Source: Pelagimonas sp. (GTDB taxonomy: Bacteria > Pseudomonadota > Alphaproteobacteria > Rhodobacterales > Rhodobacteraceae). From it: 64,000 nucleotides of DNA. Below, piece after piece: positions 1 through 7,515 of the stretch. The position numbers and the translations under genes are program-made. The stretch spans positions 20,394-84,393 of the forward strand of contig JAOARQ010000049.1 in assembly GCA_025210455.1 (NCBI GenBank). Reading direction: 5' to 3'. Numbering within the stretch: the stretch's first letter is position 1; every line of letters starts with the position of its first letter. The notes beneath the pieces are model-generated. The model had not been told where the DNA came from and did not search any database. It saw only the letters and a list, made by a program, of their open reading frames with translations.

Positions 1-52
1 TCATGACGCCTATGTGTCTATCGTAGAAGCACGTAAGGCGAAGTCGCAGTAA
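1..52 (+). CDS. 3' end of an upstream gene, probably phosphonate ABC transporter binding protein PhnD
   Basis: An open frame entering from the left edge ends at a TAA at 50-52, with C-terminal residues HDAYVSIVEARKAKSQ. Only the last 16 codons are visible. Its position directly upstream of two phnE permeases suggests the periplasmic phosphonate-binding protein PhnD, since phnC-phnD-phnE order is usual. The fragment itself is too short to identify by sequence, so the assignment rests on context only. Confidence 0.45.
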   Translation, partial: HDAYVSIVEARKAKSQ

Positions 53-65
53 GCGATTTTGATCG

Positions 66-97
66 AAGACGGTTCCCGCAAGGGGGCCGTCTTTTTC
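66..97 (+). terminator. Hairpin with T-tract after the upstream gene
   Basis: AAGACGG (66-72) pairs with CCGTCTT (87-93) around a GC-rich loop and is followed by TTTTTC. It lies 14 bases after the upstream stop and about 160 bases before phnE. It could be a partial terminator that keeps the binding-protein message more abundant than the permease message. That role is inferred from position. Confidence 0.6.
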
Positions 98-256
98 TAT
101 GGGTCGCTGATCTGCAAGACCCTGTTGCAGCAGCCCCATCTGATGTCTGCGGGCATCGTATTCCCCACCAAGATACTCTCCCACGGGGAGAGACAGGCGC
201 GGTCCGGCAGTGCCGGGCAGGGCAGGTTCCCGCGCCGATTCTTCCAAGAGGCATCC

Positions 257-1135
257 ATGGCCGATCTGACCCAAAACCCACCCGACCGGGTGAACGATAT
301 CCAGGCCCAATATATGGCCATGGCCCATACCAAGAGGCTCTATTCCGGGATCACCATGCTGATCTTTGTGTTGCTGATGGTGTCGGGCTTCAATCTGGCC
401 TCTGACCGCAATGGCGGCAGTTTCTGGGGCGGGATCGGCAATTTCTTTGACTACCCGGCCGAGGTGGTTTCAGAAGCCGCAGGCAAAGCCGCCGAGCTGC
501 CCGCGCATTTTGTGACTTTCTTTCCGGCGCTGATCGAGACCGTGAATATCGCCGCCGTTGCCACCCTTGTGGGGGCGTTGGGTGCGGTGATCATGTCACT
601 GCTGGCCACCCGTGGACTGGCGCGCTTTCCCCGGCTGATCGGCCTGTTCCGCCGCATGATGGACATCATGCGCGCCGTGCCGGAAATCGTGATCGCACTG
701 ATCCTGATCTTTGTGCTGGGCGGTGGCCCGGTGCCTGCGATGATCGCCATCGCCTTTCACACCGTCGGCGCGCTGGGCAAGCTGTTCTCGGAAGTGAATG
801 AAAACGCCTCTCTCAAGCCATTGGAAGGGCTGGAAAGCGTAGGTGCGAACTGGTCGCAGCGTATGGCGCTGGGCGTTGTTCCACAGGTTGCGCCCAACTG
901 GCTCAGCTATGCTTTGCTGCGCTTCGAGGTCAATATCCGCGCCTCGGCCATCCTTGGCTTTGTCGGTGCTGGCGGTCTTGGCTATGAGCTTAAGGTTGCG
1001 ATCCAATGGGGGCAGGGCAAATTCGACGAAGCCGCCGCCATGTTCATCATGCTCTTCCTGACCATCGTTGTTGTCGACCAGATCAGCAGCCACGTCCGCA
1101 ATCGCCTGGTGCATGGCGCCAAAGGCAAGGAGTAA
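257..1135 (+). CDS. phnE: Phosphonate ABC transporter permease PhnE (first copy)
   Basis: Inner membrane permease of the phosphonate importer PhnCDE, 292 aa from ATG 257 (MADLTQNPPDRV), which has a purine-rich stretch just upstream. An upstream in-frame extension to 59 would read through the intergenic hairpin region and is not favoured. A first membrane helix is near residues 35-52, followed by a short periplasmic segment and the binding-protein-dependent permease domain. The EAA loop that docks the ATPase reads ENASLKPLEGLESVGANW and is followed by the GVVPQ turn. The next permease starts only 5 bases after the stop, so the two are co-transcribed and probably form a heterodimeric pore. Confidence 0.9.
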   Translation: MADLTQNPPDRVNDIQAQYMAMAHTKRLYSGITMLIFVLLMVSGFNLASDRNGGSFWGGIGNFFDYPAEVVSEAAGKAAELPAHFVTFFPALIETVNIAAVATLVGALGAVIMSLLATRGLARFPRLIGLFRRMMDIMRAVPEIVIALILIFVLGGGPVPAMIAIAFHTVGALGKLFSEVNENASLKPLEGLESVGANWSQRMALGVVPQVAPNWLSYALLRFEVNIRASAILGFVGAGGLGYELKVAIQWGQGKFDEAAAMFIMLFLTIVVVDQISSHVRNRLVHGAKGKE

Positions 1136-1140
1136 TCCCA

Positions 1141-2463
1141 ATGACCATGCTTGATGCCAATGCGGATCTGCGCGGCCAGACTGAAACCCTGTTTCGCCGC
1201 AAACGCCTGTTTACCTTTGCCATTCCTGCGGTGATTGTCGCCTATCTGGCCTACATCTTCTTTGCCTTTGACATGCCCGGCCTCTGGGCGCGTGCCAGCG
1301 CCGATAATGCGCGCGCGCTGGTGGCGGATACCTATAGCTATAAAACCCATGTCACACGCGACAATCGCTCGGGCAATGTGACTGTCGCCATCGAAGGCGA
1401 GAAGAAAGGCCGTTACCCCGAAGGCACAGCCCCCGATTGGGTGAGCATGGGCGAGGTGACAACCATTGATCTGGGCGACGGCCACACCGTCACCTATGGC
1501 CCTGATACCATCACCTATGATGTGCCTGATTTTGGCCTGATGAGCTTTCAGGTCTCGCGCTCGAAAGGGGTGGTGGCAGACTATCCCGTGCCAGCGGATC
1601 AGCTGCCGGACTGGATCAATGCCTCAAAGAACCGTGTGGCGATCACCACCGAGGCAGGCCGCCTGACCGTCACCCGCAACCGCACCGAAGTGTTCCGCTA
1701 CTTCACCGGATGGGAGCTGTTCTTCTTTGGTCTGACCTCTGACTATCATGATCTGAGCTGGGGGCAGGTGGGTGCCAGGTTCTTTGGTGGCGAAGCCGGT
1801 GCGATCCTGTCGGATTTCTGGAACAACCCGATGTGGCTGCACAAAGATGTCGCCTGGGCGATGTTTGAAACCGTGCTGATGGCCTTTTTGGGCACCATGG
1901 GGGCGGCCATCGTGGCGCTGCCGCTGTCCTTTCTGGCCGCGCGCAACTTTACCCCGCTGCAATCGGTTAAGTTTGGTGTGCGACGTCTGTTTGACTTTGT
2001 CCGCGGCGTCGATGCGCTGATCTGGACCATCATTCTGACCCGTGCCTTTGGCCTTGGCCCGCTGACCGGCGCTTTGGCGATCCTGATCACGGATACCGGA
2101 TCTTTCGGCAAGCTGTTCTCAGAGGCGCTGGAAAACGTGGATGAAAAGCAGATCGAAGGCATCCGCTCTACCGGGGCGCGCCCGATCCAGCGCCACCGCT
2201 TTGGGGTGATCCCGCAGATCACACCGGTGTTGCTGTCGCAGGTGCTGTATTTCCTTGAATCCAACACCCGCTCTGCCACCATTATCGGTGCGATCACCGG
2301 GGGCGGTATTGGTCTTCTGCTGACGCAGGCGATGATCACCCAGAAAGACTGGGAAGAGGTCACCTATTACATCGTGCTGGTGGTGTTGATGGTTATCCTG
2401 ATGGACTGGCTGTCGGGCATGCTGCGCCGCCGCCTGATCAAAGGAGGGGAAGGGGGGCACTGA
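1141..2463 (+). CDS. phnE: Phosphonate ABC transporter permease PhnE (second copy, long periplasmic insert)
   Basis: Second permease of the phosphonate importer, 440 aa from ATG 1141 (MTMLDANADLRG). A membrane helix at about residues 22-44 is followed by roughly 190 polar residues, presumably periplasmic, before the permease domain begins near residue 240. The EAA loop is ENVDEKQIEGIRSTGARP, followed by GVIPQ. The C-terminal half closely resembles the preceding PhnE, which suggests duplication. The long insert makes it larger than a basic PhnE of about 260-290 aa and may contact the binding protein. The TGA is followed 23 bases later by the acyltransferase start. Confidence 0.9.
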   Translation: MTMLDANADLRGQTETLFRRKRLFTFAIPAVIVAYLAYIFFAFDMPGLWARASADNARALVADTYSYKTHVTRDNRSGNVTVAIEGEKKGRYPEGTAPDWVSMGEVTTIDLGDGHTVTYGPDTITYDVPDFGLMSFQVSRSKGVVADYPVPADQLPDWINASKNRVAITTEAGRLTVTRNRTEVFRYFTGWELFFFGLTSDYHDLSWGQVGARFFGGEAGAILSDFWNNPMWLHKDVAWAMFETVLMAFLGTMGAAIVALPLSFLAARNFTPLQSVKFGVRRLFDFVRGVDALIWTIILTRAFGLGPLTGALAILITDTGSFGKLFSEALENVDEKQIEGIRSTGARPIQRHRFGVIPQITPVLLSQVLYFLESNTRSATIIGAITGGGIGLLLTQAMITQKDWEEVTYYIVLVVLMVILMDWLSGMLRRRLIKGGEGGH

Positions 2464-2486
2464 CCCCTGACCTTGAGGAACCAAAC

Positions 2487-3101
2487 ATGAGCAAACTCAC
2501 CTCAGACGGCGCAGTCATTCACCCTGACTGCGCCATTACCGATAGCCACTTTGAGGCCTATACCGAAGTCGGGCAGGGCAGTCGTGTGGCCTATTCCAGC
2601 TTTGGTGCCTATTCCTACTGTGATCGTATGTGCGATATTGCCAATGCTGAGATCGGCAAATTTTCAAACATCGCCAGCTTTGTACGTGTCGGCGCAACCG
2701 ACCACCCGCTGGATCGCGCCAGCCTGCACCACTTCCTCTATCGGTCGGCCTCATACTGGGAAGACGCCGAGGATCATGCGGAATGGTTCGAAAAACGCCG
2801 CGCCCGCCGCGCCACTATTGGCCATGACACCTGGATTGGCCACAATGCGCAGATCAAACCCGAAATCACCATCGGCACCGGCGCAGTGGTCGCTTCGGGC
2901 GCCGTGGTCACAAAAGACGTCGCCCCCTACACGATCGTCGCCGGAGTGCCCGCCGCACCCGTGCGCCAGCGGTTGAAGGCAGATTTGGCAGATCGCATGA
3001 TGGCGCTGGCCTGGTGGGATTGGCCACATGACCAGCTGCGCGCAGCCCTGGAAGACTTCCGGGCGCTTCCCGTTGAAGCTTTTCTAGAGAAATATGAATA
3101 A
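2487..3101 (+). CDS. Phosphonate-locus hexapeptide-repeat acyltransferase
   Basis: A 204 aa left-handed beta-helix acetyltransferase of the type regularly found with phn genes (the phn-associated, chloramphenicol-acetyltransferase-like family). Hexapeptide turns are seen at HPDCAITDS, YTEVGQGSRVAYSS, IGHDTWIGHNAQIKPEITIG and GAVVASGAVVTKDVAPYTIVAGVPA. His residues in ATDHPLD and around SLHHF are candidates for the acetyl-CoA active site. It is the last gene of the phnD-E-E run and precedes a strong terminator. Acetylation of aminophosphonates, as done by the unrelated PhnO, is a plausible but unproven role. The start has an AGGAA-like ribosome site about 8 bases upstream. Confidence 0.85.
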   Translation: MSKLTSDGAVIHPDCAITDSHFEAYTEVGQGSRVAYSSFGAYSYCDRMCDIANAEIGKFSNIASFVRVGATDHPLDRASLHHFLYRSASYWEDAEDHAEWFEKRRARRATIGHDTWIGHNAQIKPEITIGTGAVVASGAVVTKDVAPYTIVAGVPAAPVRQRLKADLADRMMALAWWDWPHDQLRAALEDFRALPVEAFLEKYE

Positions 3102-3136
3102 AGCCACCCGGTGGGGAAGTGCGTCTGAATGAAATC

Positions 3137-3161
3137 GGGCGGCTCGAAGGCCGCCCTTTTT
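3137..3161 (+). terminator. Rho-independent terminator of the phnEE-acyltransferase unit
   Basis: GGGCGGC (3137-3143) pairs with GCCGCCC (3150-3156) around TCGAAG, followed by five Ts. It stands 36 bases after the acyltransferase stop. The 160 bases from here to phnM copy 1 contain no recognisable gene. Confidence 0.85.
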
Positions 3162-3322
3162 GGTGCTAAAATGCTTTGATTTCAGATGCGGTGTGAAATG
3201 GCTTGTGCTTATTCAGCGATGTGAGCCGCTGCAAAATCAGCTTAGATCCGTCTTATGACAGTGACGTGTCGTGTAGATTAATCCATTGTGAACAAGGGGC
3301 GCCCCCCGGATGCATCGCTGAA

Positions 3323-4504
3323 CTACTCCGCTGCCAGTCGCAGATCACCGCGTGCGCCCAGAAAGCGTCGCGCGGCTTCGCCGATAAGATGAGTGATGCG
3401 CCCTTCGCATAGGGTGGCTTCGATCACGCGGGTCTCTTTGTTGATCACAACCAGATCCGCGCGGCGACCATAATCAATCACACCCCGATCCGGCAGACGC
3501 AGGATCGAAGCCGGGGTGGTCGAAATCATCGCCCAGGCCTGTTCCAGCGACATCAGCCCATCATCCACCAGTCGGAATGCCGCCTGCGACAGCGCCGGAT
3601 AGTAGTAATCCGAGACCAGCACATCACAAAGCTGCGCTGAAATCAGATCACTGGCCGAAATATTCCCCGATTGCGACCCGCCGCGTACCACATTCGGTGC
3701 CCCCATAAGGATCGGATCCCCCACAGCACGGGCCAGCGCAGCCGCTGCGCGCCGGGTCGGGAATTCACAGATCTTGGCGCCAATCATCGAATAGCGTTCA
3801 CGGGTTTCACCATCGCCATCATCGTGACTGCCATAGGTGACACCCAATGTGTCAAAGGCTTCGGCCAGACGGCACAGGTAACGGGGCACATCGCGGGCCT
3901 GCTTTTCGGCCTCTTTGATCTGCGCCAGATGGCTTTCCGGGCTGCGGCCCACCTGATGTGCCCAGGCCGCCAGCCGCGCCGGATCGGTGACAGCCATCTG
4001 CCGCGCCTCTTCCAGATGATCGTTGAAGACAACGTAATCCACCTGATGTCGCCGCACAGTGGCCAGAAGGCGTTCCATCGTGTCGACCGTATGGGTTTCA
4101 CACCGGATCTGCACCCGCAGATCGGTCAGCGCTTCGGGGCGATAGTTGTCAAGCGCCGACAAAAAGGCCTCGGCTGCGTCTGGGCTGCGATACCCGCCTT
4201 CCCAGCTCCAGCTGTGGGCCATCCATGCGGTGGTCACCCCATTGGCGGCCGCATCCCGATCCGTGGCACGCAGCGCGCTTTGGGTTGGAAACGGGGCCGA
4301 AGGGCGTGGGGCCATATGCCGTTCAAAGGCATCCCCATGCAGATCAATAATGCCGGGTAGAATGTAATATCCGCGCAGATCGACCTCGGGCAGCGGGCCT
4401 TTGGAAATCCGCCCGTCCTCGATTGCGACAGACCGACGGCACAGGGCACCGTCACGCAAGACTTGCGCGCCCGTCAGGCGCAGGGAGGAAGGAAGGCGTG
4501 TCAT
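3323..4504 (-). CDS. phnM: PhnM-type amidohydrolase, copy 1 (alpha-D-ribose 1-methylphosphonate 5-triphosphate diphosphatase family)
   Basis: A 393 aa amidohydrolase-fold protein of the PhnM family, which removes pyrophosphate from ribose 1-phosphonate 5-triphosphate before C-P cleavage. The N-terminal beta-sandwich strand leads into IDLHGDAFERHMAPRPSA, the metal-site motif. Further conserved motifs are YGSHDDGDGETRE, MGAPNVVRGGSQSGN and SDYYYPA. It is a paralogue of the PhnM at 11753-12919, but the metal-site motif is HGDAFERH instead of HTDNLERH. It lies on the minus strand 85 bases after phnF, with which it is probably co-regulated. Membership of the PhnM family is clear; whether it does the same reaction as copy 2 is not. 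Confidence 0.8.
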   Translation of the reverse strand: MTRLPSSLRLTGAQVLRDGALCRRSVAIEDGRISKGPLPEVDLRGYYILPGIIDLHGDAFERHMAPRPSAPFPTQSALRATDRDAAANGVTTAWMAHSWSWEGGYRSPDAAEAFLSALDNYRPEALTDLRVQIRCETHTVDTMERLLATVRRHQVDYVVFNDHLEEARQMAVTDPARLAAWAHQVGRSPESHLAQIKEAEKQARDVPRYLCRLAEAFDTLGVTYGSHDDGDGETRERYSMIGAKICEFPTRRAAAALARAVGDPILMGAPNVVRGGSQSGNISASDLISAQLCDVLVSDYYYPALSQAAFRLVDDGLMSLEQAWAMISTTPASILRLPDRGVIDYGRRADLVVINKETRVIEATLCEGRITHLIGEAARRFLGARGDLRLAAE

Positions 4505-4529
4505 GAATCTACTGCTCGGGTTCGAGTAT

Positions 4530-4546
4530 CTATGCGCTGCGTATAG
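4530..4546. promoter_or_regulatory. Palindrome upstream of phnM copy 1
   Basis: CTATGCGCTGCGTATAG is an almost perfect inverted repeat 26 bases upstream of the phnM copy 1 start. The right arm with its flank (GTATAGTT) also occurs in the phnF-phnG intergenic region at 5379-5386. That makes both plausible PhnF sites. HutC/PhnF-type GntR regulators usually bind short palindromes with TA-rich arms. Tentative. Confidence 0.35.
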
Positions 4547-4589
4547 TTTCGTTTTGTGTCGGGCGAATGACAGGGGGCGGGTTGCGGGC

Positions 4590-5312
4590 CTATATCTCAG
4601 TGGTTGAGGGTGAAAATGTCAGCGTCACACGATCACCGGCCATCCAGGTGGTGCCAAATTCGATCGGGTGCCCGTTGGGATCGACGCTGACGCTGGTGGT
4701 GCGCAGAATCGAGGCGTTTTCCGCGATGCGCAGATGGCTGGCCTGAGTCGCAGTGGCCAGCATGGCGTTGATCCGGGTCGAGGACCGGGTGTAATCCGCA
4801 ACGCCGCACTCTTTCAGCGCTTTGGTGATCGAAAGGTTCAGGCGCAACGCCTCAAGCAATCCGGGCACCCGCGAAGCAGGAAAGATGCTGCGCCCCAGCA
4901 TGATCGGCTGCCCATCGGCAAAGGCCAGGGTCTCAAAGGCATGCACCTGTTCGCCCGAATCAATCTGTAACAGCTCGGCCTCTTTGGCGGATGCATGTCG
5001 GGTTTCGGACATCAGAATTTTGCGCCCCGGCACCCGCCCAGCGGCTTCAAGATTCTGGTGAAAGCGCACCCGTTTTCCAATGGGATAATCCGTGGGTTTT
5101 GAGGCCACAAACACCCCGGCCCCCCGGCGCGCGCGGATCAGCCCCCGGTCAGACATTTCCGACAGCGCCCGCCTAACCGTATGACGATTAACGCCAAATC
5201 TTTGTGACAGTTCGGCCTCGGTGGGCAGCTTATCCCCGGGGGCATAATGATCGGCGCCGATCTCTGTGGTCAGCGTGTCAGCGATGGTTTTCCATAGGGC
5301 TGTGCGGGCCAT
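4590..5312 (-). CDS. phnF: PhnF, GntR/HutC-family regulator of phosphonate genes
   Basis: A 240 aa regulator. Residues 5-70 form a GntR winged helix (PGDKLPTEAELSQRFGVNRHTVRRALSEM). Residues of about 90-235 form the UTRA ligand-binding domain, with the conserved ending IEFGTTWMAGDRVTLTF. Family members in this position repress C-P lyase genes until an effector, probably a phosphonate or an intermediate, binds. It is divergent from phnG with about 100 bases between, where an inverted repeat and a Pho box are found. Its own start codon lies inside the Pho box, so PhoB binding could affect it directly. Confidence 0.88.
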   Translation of the reverse strand: MARTALWKTIADTLTTEIGADHYAPGDKLPTEAELSQRFGVNRHTVRRALSEMSDRGLIRARRGAGVFVASKPTDYPIGKRVRFHQNLEAAGRVPGRKILMSETRHASAKEAELLQIDSGEQVHAFETLAFADGQPIMLGRSIFPASRVPGLLEALRLNLSITKALKECGVADYTRSSTRINAMLATATQASHLRIAENASILRTTSVSVDPNGHPIEFGTTWMAGDRVTLTFSPSTTEI

Positions 5313-5328
5313 GTCATGAAACTTTCAC
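5311..5328 (+). promoter_or_regulatory. Pho box in front of the C-P lyase operon
   Basis: ATGTCATGAAACTTTCAC consists of two seven-base units (ATGTCAT, CTTTCAC) separated by GAAA. Each unit differs by one base from the alphaproteobacterial PhoB half-site CTGTCAY, and the 11-base period is correct. It overlaps the phnF start codon and lies about 85 bases upstream of phnG. The site was found by reading; no binding data exist here. Confidence 0.6.
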
Positions 5329-5366
5329 TCTAAATGAATTGCGCGGATCCGGCGCGCCATATAGAT

Positions 5367-5398
5367 ATTTGTCTAGTTGTATAGTTAAACAGACAAAT
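5367..5398. promoter_or_regulatory. Inverted repeat between phnF and phnG, candidate PhnF operator
   Basis: ATTTGTCT (5367-5374) and AGACAAAT (5391-5398) form a perfect 8-base inverted repeat with a 16-base centre that contains GTATAGTT. It lies between the Pho box and the phnG start, where a repressor would block transcription of phnG. It is the only extended perfect dyad in this intergenic region. Assignment to PhnF is inferred from position. Confidence 0.5.
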
Positions 5399-5413
5399 CC
5401 GCAAGGTGTCTAG

Positions 5414-5854
5414 ATGAGCGACCAAGCCGCAAGAAAAGAATGGATGAGCCTGTTGGCGAAAGCCCCGCCAACAGCCTTGCAGGCCCTCTGGGCCGACCGT
5501 GACGTATTGGGCTGGAGCTGGCTGCGCGCGCCTGAGATTGGCTCGGCCATGGTGCGCGGACGCATGGGGGGCAATGGCGCGCCTTTTAATCTGGGTGAAA
5601 TGACCGTCACCCGCTGTTCGCTGAAGCTGGCGGATGGCACTGTGGGTCATGCCTATGTGCAGGGCCGCGACAAGGCCCATGCGGAGCGCGCGGCACTGGT
5701 GGATGCGCTGATGCAGACCGCGCTGGCCAAAGATATTTCGGACGCCATCCTGAGCCCGTTGCGCGGGCAGATGTCAGACGCAGCCGAAAAGCGCGCGGCC
5801 AAAGCGGCCGCCACGAAGGTGGATTTCTTTACCATGGTCCGAGGAGAAGACTGA
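5414..5854 (+). CDS. phnG: PhnG, C-P lyase core subunit
   Basis: A 146 aa subunit of the PhnGHIJ core complex, which with PhnI transfers ribose triphosphate to the phosphonate. The family hallmarks are present: the N-terminal helix RKEWMSLLAKAPPTALQALW, then the central PFNLGEMTVTRCSLKLADG-type strand and GHAYVQGRDKAHAERAALVDAL. Length matches the E. coli protein (about 150 aa). Its TGA overlaps the phnH ATG in an ATGA junction at 5851-5857, indicating translational coupling. It is the first gene of the plus-strand operon. Confidence 0.93.
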   Translation: MSDQAARKEWMSLLAKAPPTALQALWADRDVLGWSWLRAPEIGSAMVRGRMGGNGAPFNLGEMTVTRCSLKLADGTVGHAYVQGRDKAHAERAALVDALMQTALAKDISDAILSPLRGQMSDAAEKRAAKAAATKVDFFTMVRGED

Positions 5855-6426
5855 TGCAGGCAGATGTCTTAACAGGTGGCTTCGCAAATGCGCCGGTCGA
5901 TTCAGCCCATGCGTTTCGCGCGGTGATGACGGCCATGGCCCGTCCGGGGCATATCGAAACCGTTCGCGGGGCGCAGCCCCCGGCACCGCTGTCAGTCGCC
6001 ACAGGGGTTTTGATCCTGACGCTGTGTGACCCTGAAACCGGGGTGTACCTGGCGGGCGCGGCAGACACGCAGGCGGTGCGCGACTGGATCACCTTTCACG
6101 CCGGCGCGCCCATTGTCTCGGCGGACCGATGTGATTTTGCCATAGGCAGCTGGGGCGATCTGGCCCCGCTTGGGGCCTACCGCATTGGCACCTCGGAGTA
6201 TCCTGATCGCTCGGCCACGTTGGTTGTCGAAACCCCATCTTTGGGCGCAGGGGCCATTCTGCGTGGTCCGGGGATCAAAGACACGGCAACACTCAATTTG
6301 CCGGAAATCGACGCGTTTCGGGACAACGCCAGCCGCTTTCCGCTGGGATGGGATGCGTATTTCTGCGCGGGCGACCAATTGGCTGCTCTGCCGCGCAGCA
6401 CCAAAGTTACACAGCAAGAGGGCTGA
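5854..6426 (+). CDS. phnH: PhnH, C-P lyase core subunit
   Basis: A 190 aa subunit that binds PhnJ in the C-P lyase core and has a PLP-transferase-like fold without the cofactor. Recognisable blocks are GGFANAPVDSAHAFRAVMTAMARPG near the N-terminus, LILTLCDPETGVYL, FAIGSWGDLAPLGAYRIGT and GPGIKDTATLNL. The ending, GWDAYFCAGDQLAALPRSTKV, is typical of PhnH. The stop lies 3 bases before phnI. Confidence 0.93.
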   Translation: MQADVLTGGFANAPVDSAHAFRAVMTAMARPGHIETVRGAQPPAPLSVATGVLILTLCDPETGVYLAGAADTQAVRDWITFHAGAPIVSADRCDFAIGSWGDLAPLGAYRIGTSEYPDRSATLVVETPSLGAGAILRGPGIKDTATLNLPEIDAFRDNASRFPLGWDAYFCAGDQLAALPRSTKVTQQEG

Positions 6427-6429
6427 CGC

Positions 6430-7515
6430 ATGTATGTAGCTGTAAAAGGCGGCGAACGCGCCATTGACAATGCTCATGCCTGGCTGGCTGAAGAACGCCG
6501 GGGCGATCAATCCATAGATGAAATGTCGGTGGCGCAGATCCGCGAGCAACTGGCACTGGCGATCAATCGCGTCATGGCCGAAGGATCACTTTATGATCCG
6601 GATCTGGCGGCGCTGGCGATCAAACAATCGCGCGGGGATCTGATCGAAGCGATTTTTCTGATGCGCGCCTATCGCACCACCTTGCCTCGGTTTGGCGGCA
6701 CCCTGCCAGTTGAGACCGACAGGATGTCCTGCATTCGCCGCATTTCCGCGACCTTCAAAGATGCGCCGGGTGGGCAGGTGCTTGGGCCAACGTTTGACTA
6801 CACCCACCGTCTGCTGGATTTCAAACTGGCCGCAGATGGCGAGGTGCCAGAGGCCCCGATGGGTGACCCGCGCACAGAAGACACGCCCAAGATCCTTGGG
6901 TTCCTGAACCGCGAAGGCCTGATCGAAGAAGAAAAGCAGGGTGAAGATACCCCGCCGGATCTGACCCGCGAACCGATGGAACTGCCCGCCAACCGCGCGC
7001 TGCGTCTGCAGGCGCTGACCCGTGGTGACGAGGGCTTTGTTCTGGGCATGGCCTATTCCACACAGCGAGGCTATGCGCGCAACCACGCCTTTGTGGGCGA
7101 ATTGCGCATCGGTCAATGTGCGGTGGAAATGGAAATCCCAGAGCTGGGCTTTGCCATTGAAATCGGTGAGATCGAACTGACCGAATGTGAGACCGTGAAC
7201 CAGTTCACCGGATCAAAGACAGAGCCGCCGCAGTTTACCCGCGGCTATGGTCTGGTCTTTGGGCAGACCGAACGCAAGGCCATCGCCATGGCGCTGGTGG
7301 ATCGCGCGCTGCGCTGGAAAGAACTGGGCGAAGACAATATGGGCGCGCCGGTTCAGGACGAAGAATTTGTTCTGATGCACGCTGATAATATTCAGGCCAC
7401 AGGGTTCCTCGAACATATCAAACTGCCGCATTACGTTGATTTCCAATCTGAATTGGAACTGGTGCGCAAGCTGCGCCGCGAAGCGGAAGCCCATCAGGCG
7501 GAGGCCGCAGAATGA
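6430..7515 (+). CDS. phnI: PhnI, C-P lyase nucleosidase/transferase subunit
   Basis: A 361 aa subunit that, with PhnG, PhnH and PhnL, displaces adenine from ATP to make the ribose 1-phosphonate 5-triphosphate. It opens MYVAVKGGERAIDNAHAWLA, a strongly conserved PhnI start. Further conserved stretches are ESLYD-like AEGSLYDPDLAALAIKQ, GYARNHAFVGELRIG, CETVNQFTGSK, YGLVFGQTERKAIAMALVDRAL and the C-terminal HADNIQATGFLEHIKLPHYVDFQ. Length matches the family (about 350-370 aa). The ATG of the next gene overlaps its stop by 4 bases. Confidence 0.95.
   Translation: MYVAVKGGERAIDNAHAWLAEERRGDQSIDEMSVAQIREQLALAINRVMAEGSLYDPDLAALAIKQSRGDLIEAIFLMRAYRTTLPRFGGTLPVETDRMSCIRRISATFKDAPGGQVLGPTFDYTHRLLDFKLAADGEVPEAPMGDPRTEDTPKILGFLNREGLIEEEKQGEDTPPDLTREPMELPANRALRLQALTRGDEGFVLGMAYSTQRGYARNHAFVGELRIGQCAVEMEIPELGFAIEIGEIELTECETVNQFTGSKTEPPQFTRGYGLVFGQTERKAIAMALVDRALRWKELGEDNMGAPVQDEEFVLMHADNIQATGFLEHIKLPHYVDFQSELELVRKLRREAEAHQAEAAE

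Noticed and set aside
59..256. N-terminal extension of the first PhnE to position 59
   Set aside because: It would translate the terminator hairpin and an atypical leader; ATG 257 has a ribosome site and gives the usual length.
3250..3265. CTGTCAT half-site on the minus strand downstream of the acyltransferase terminator
   Set aside because: No second half-site at the right spacing, and it lies at the 3' side of phnM copy 1, not before a gene.
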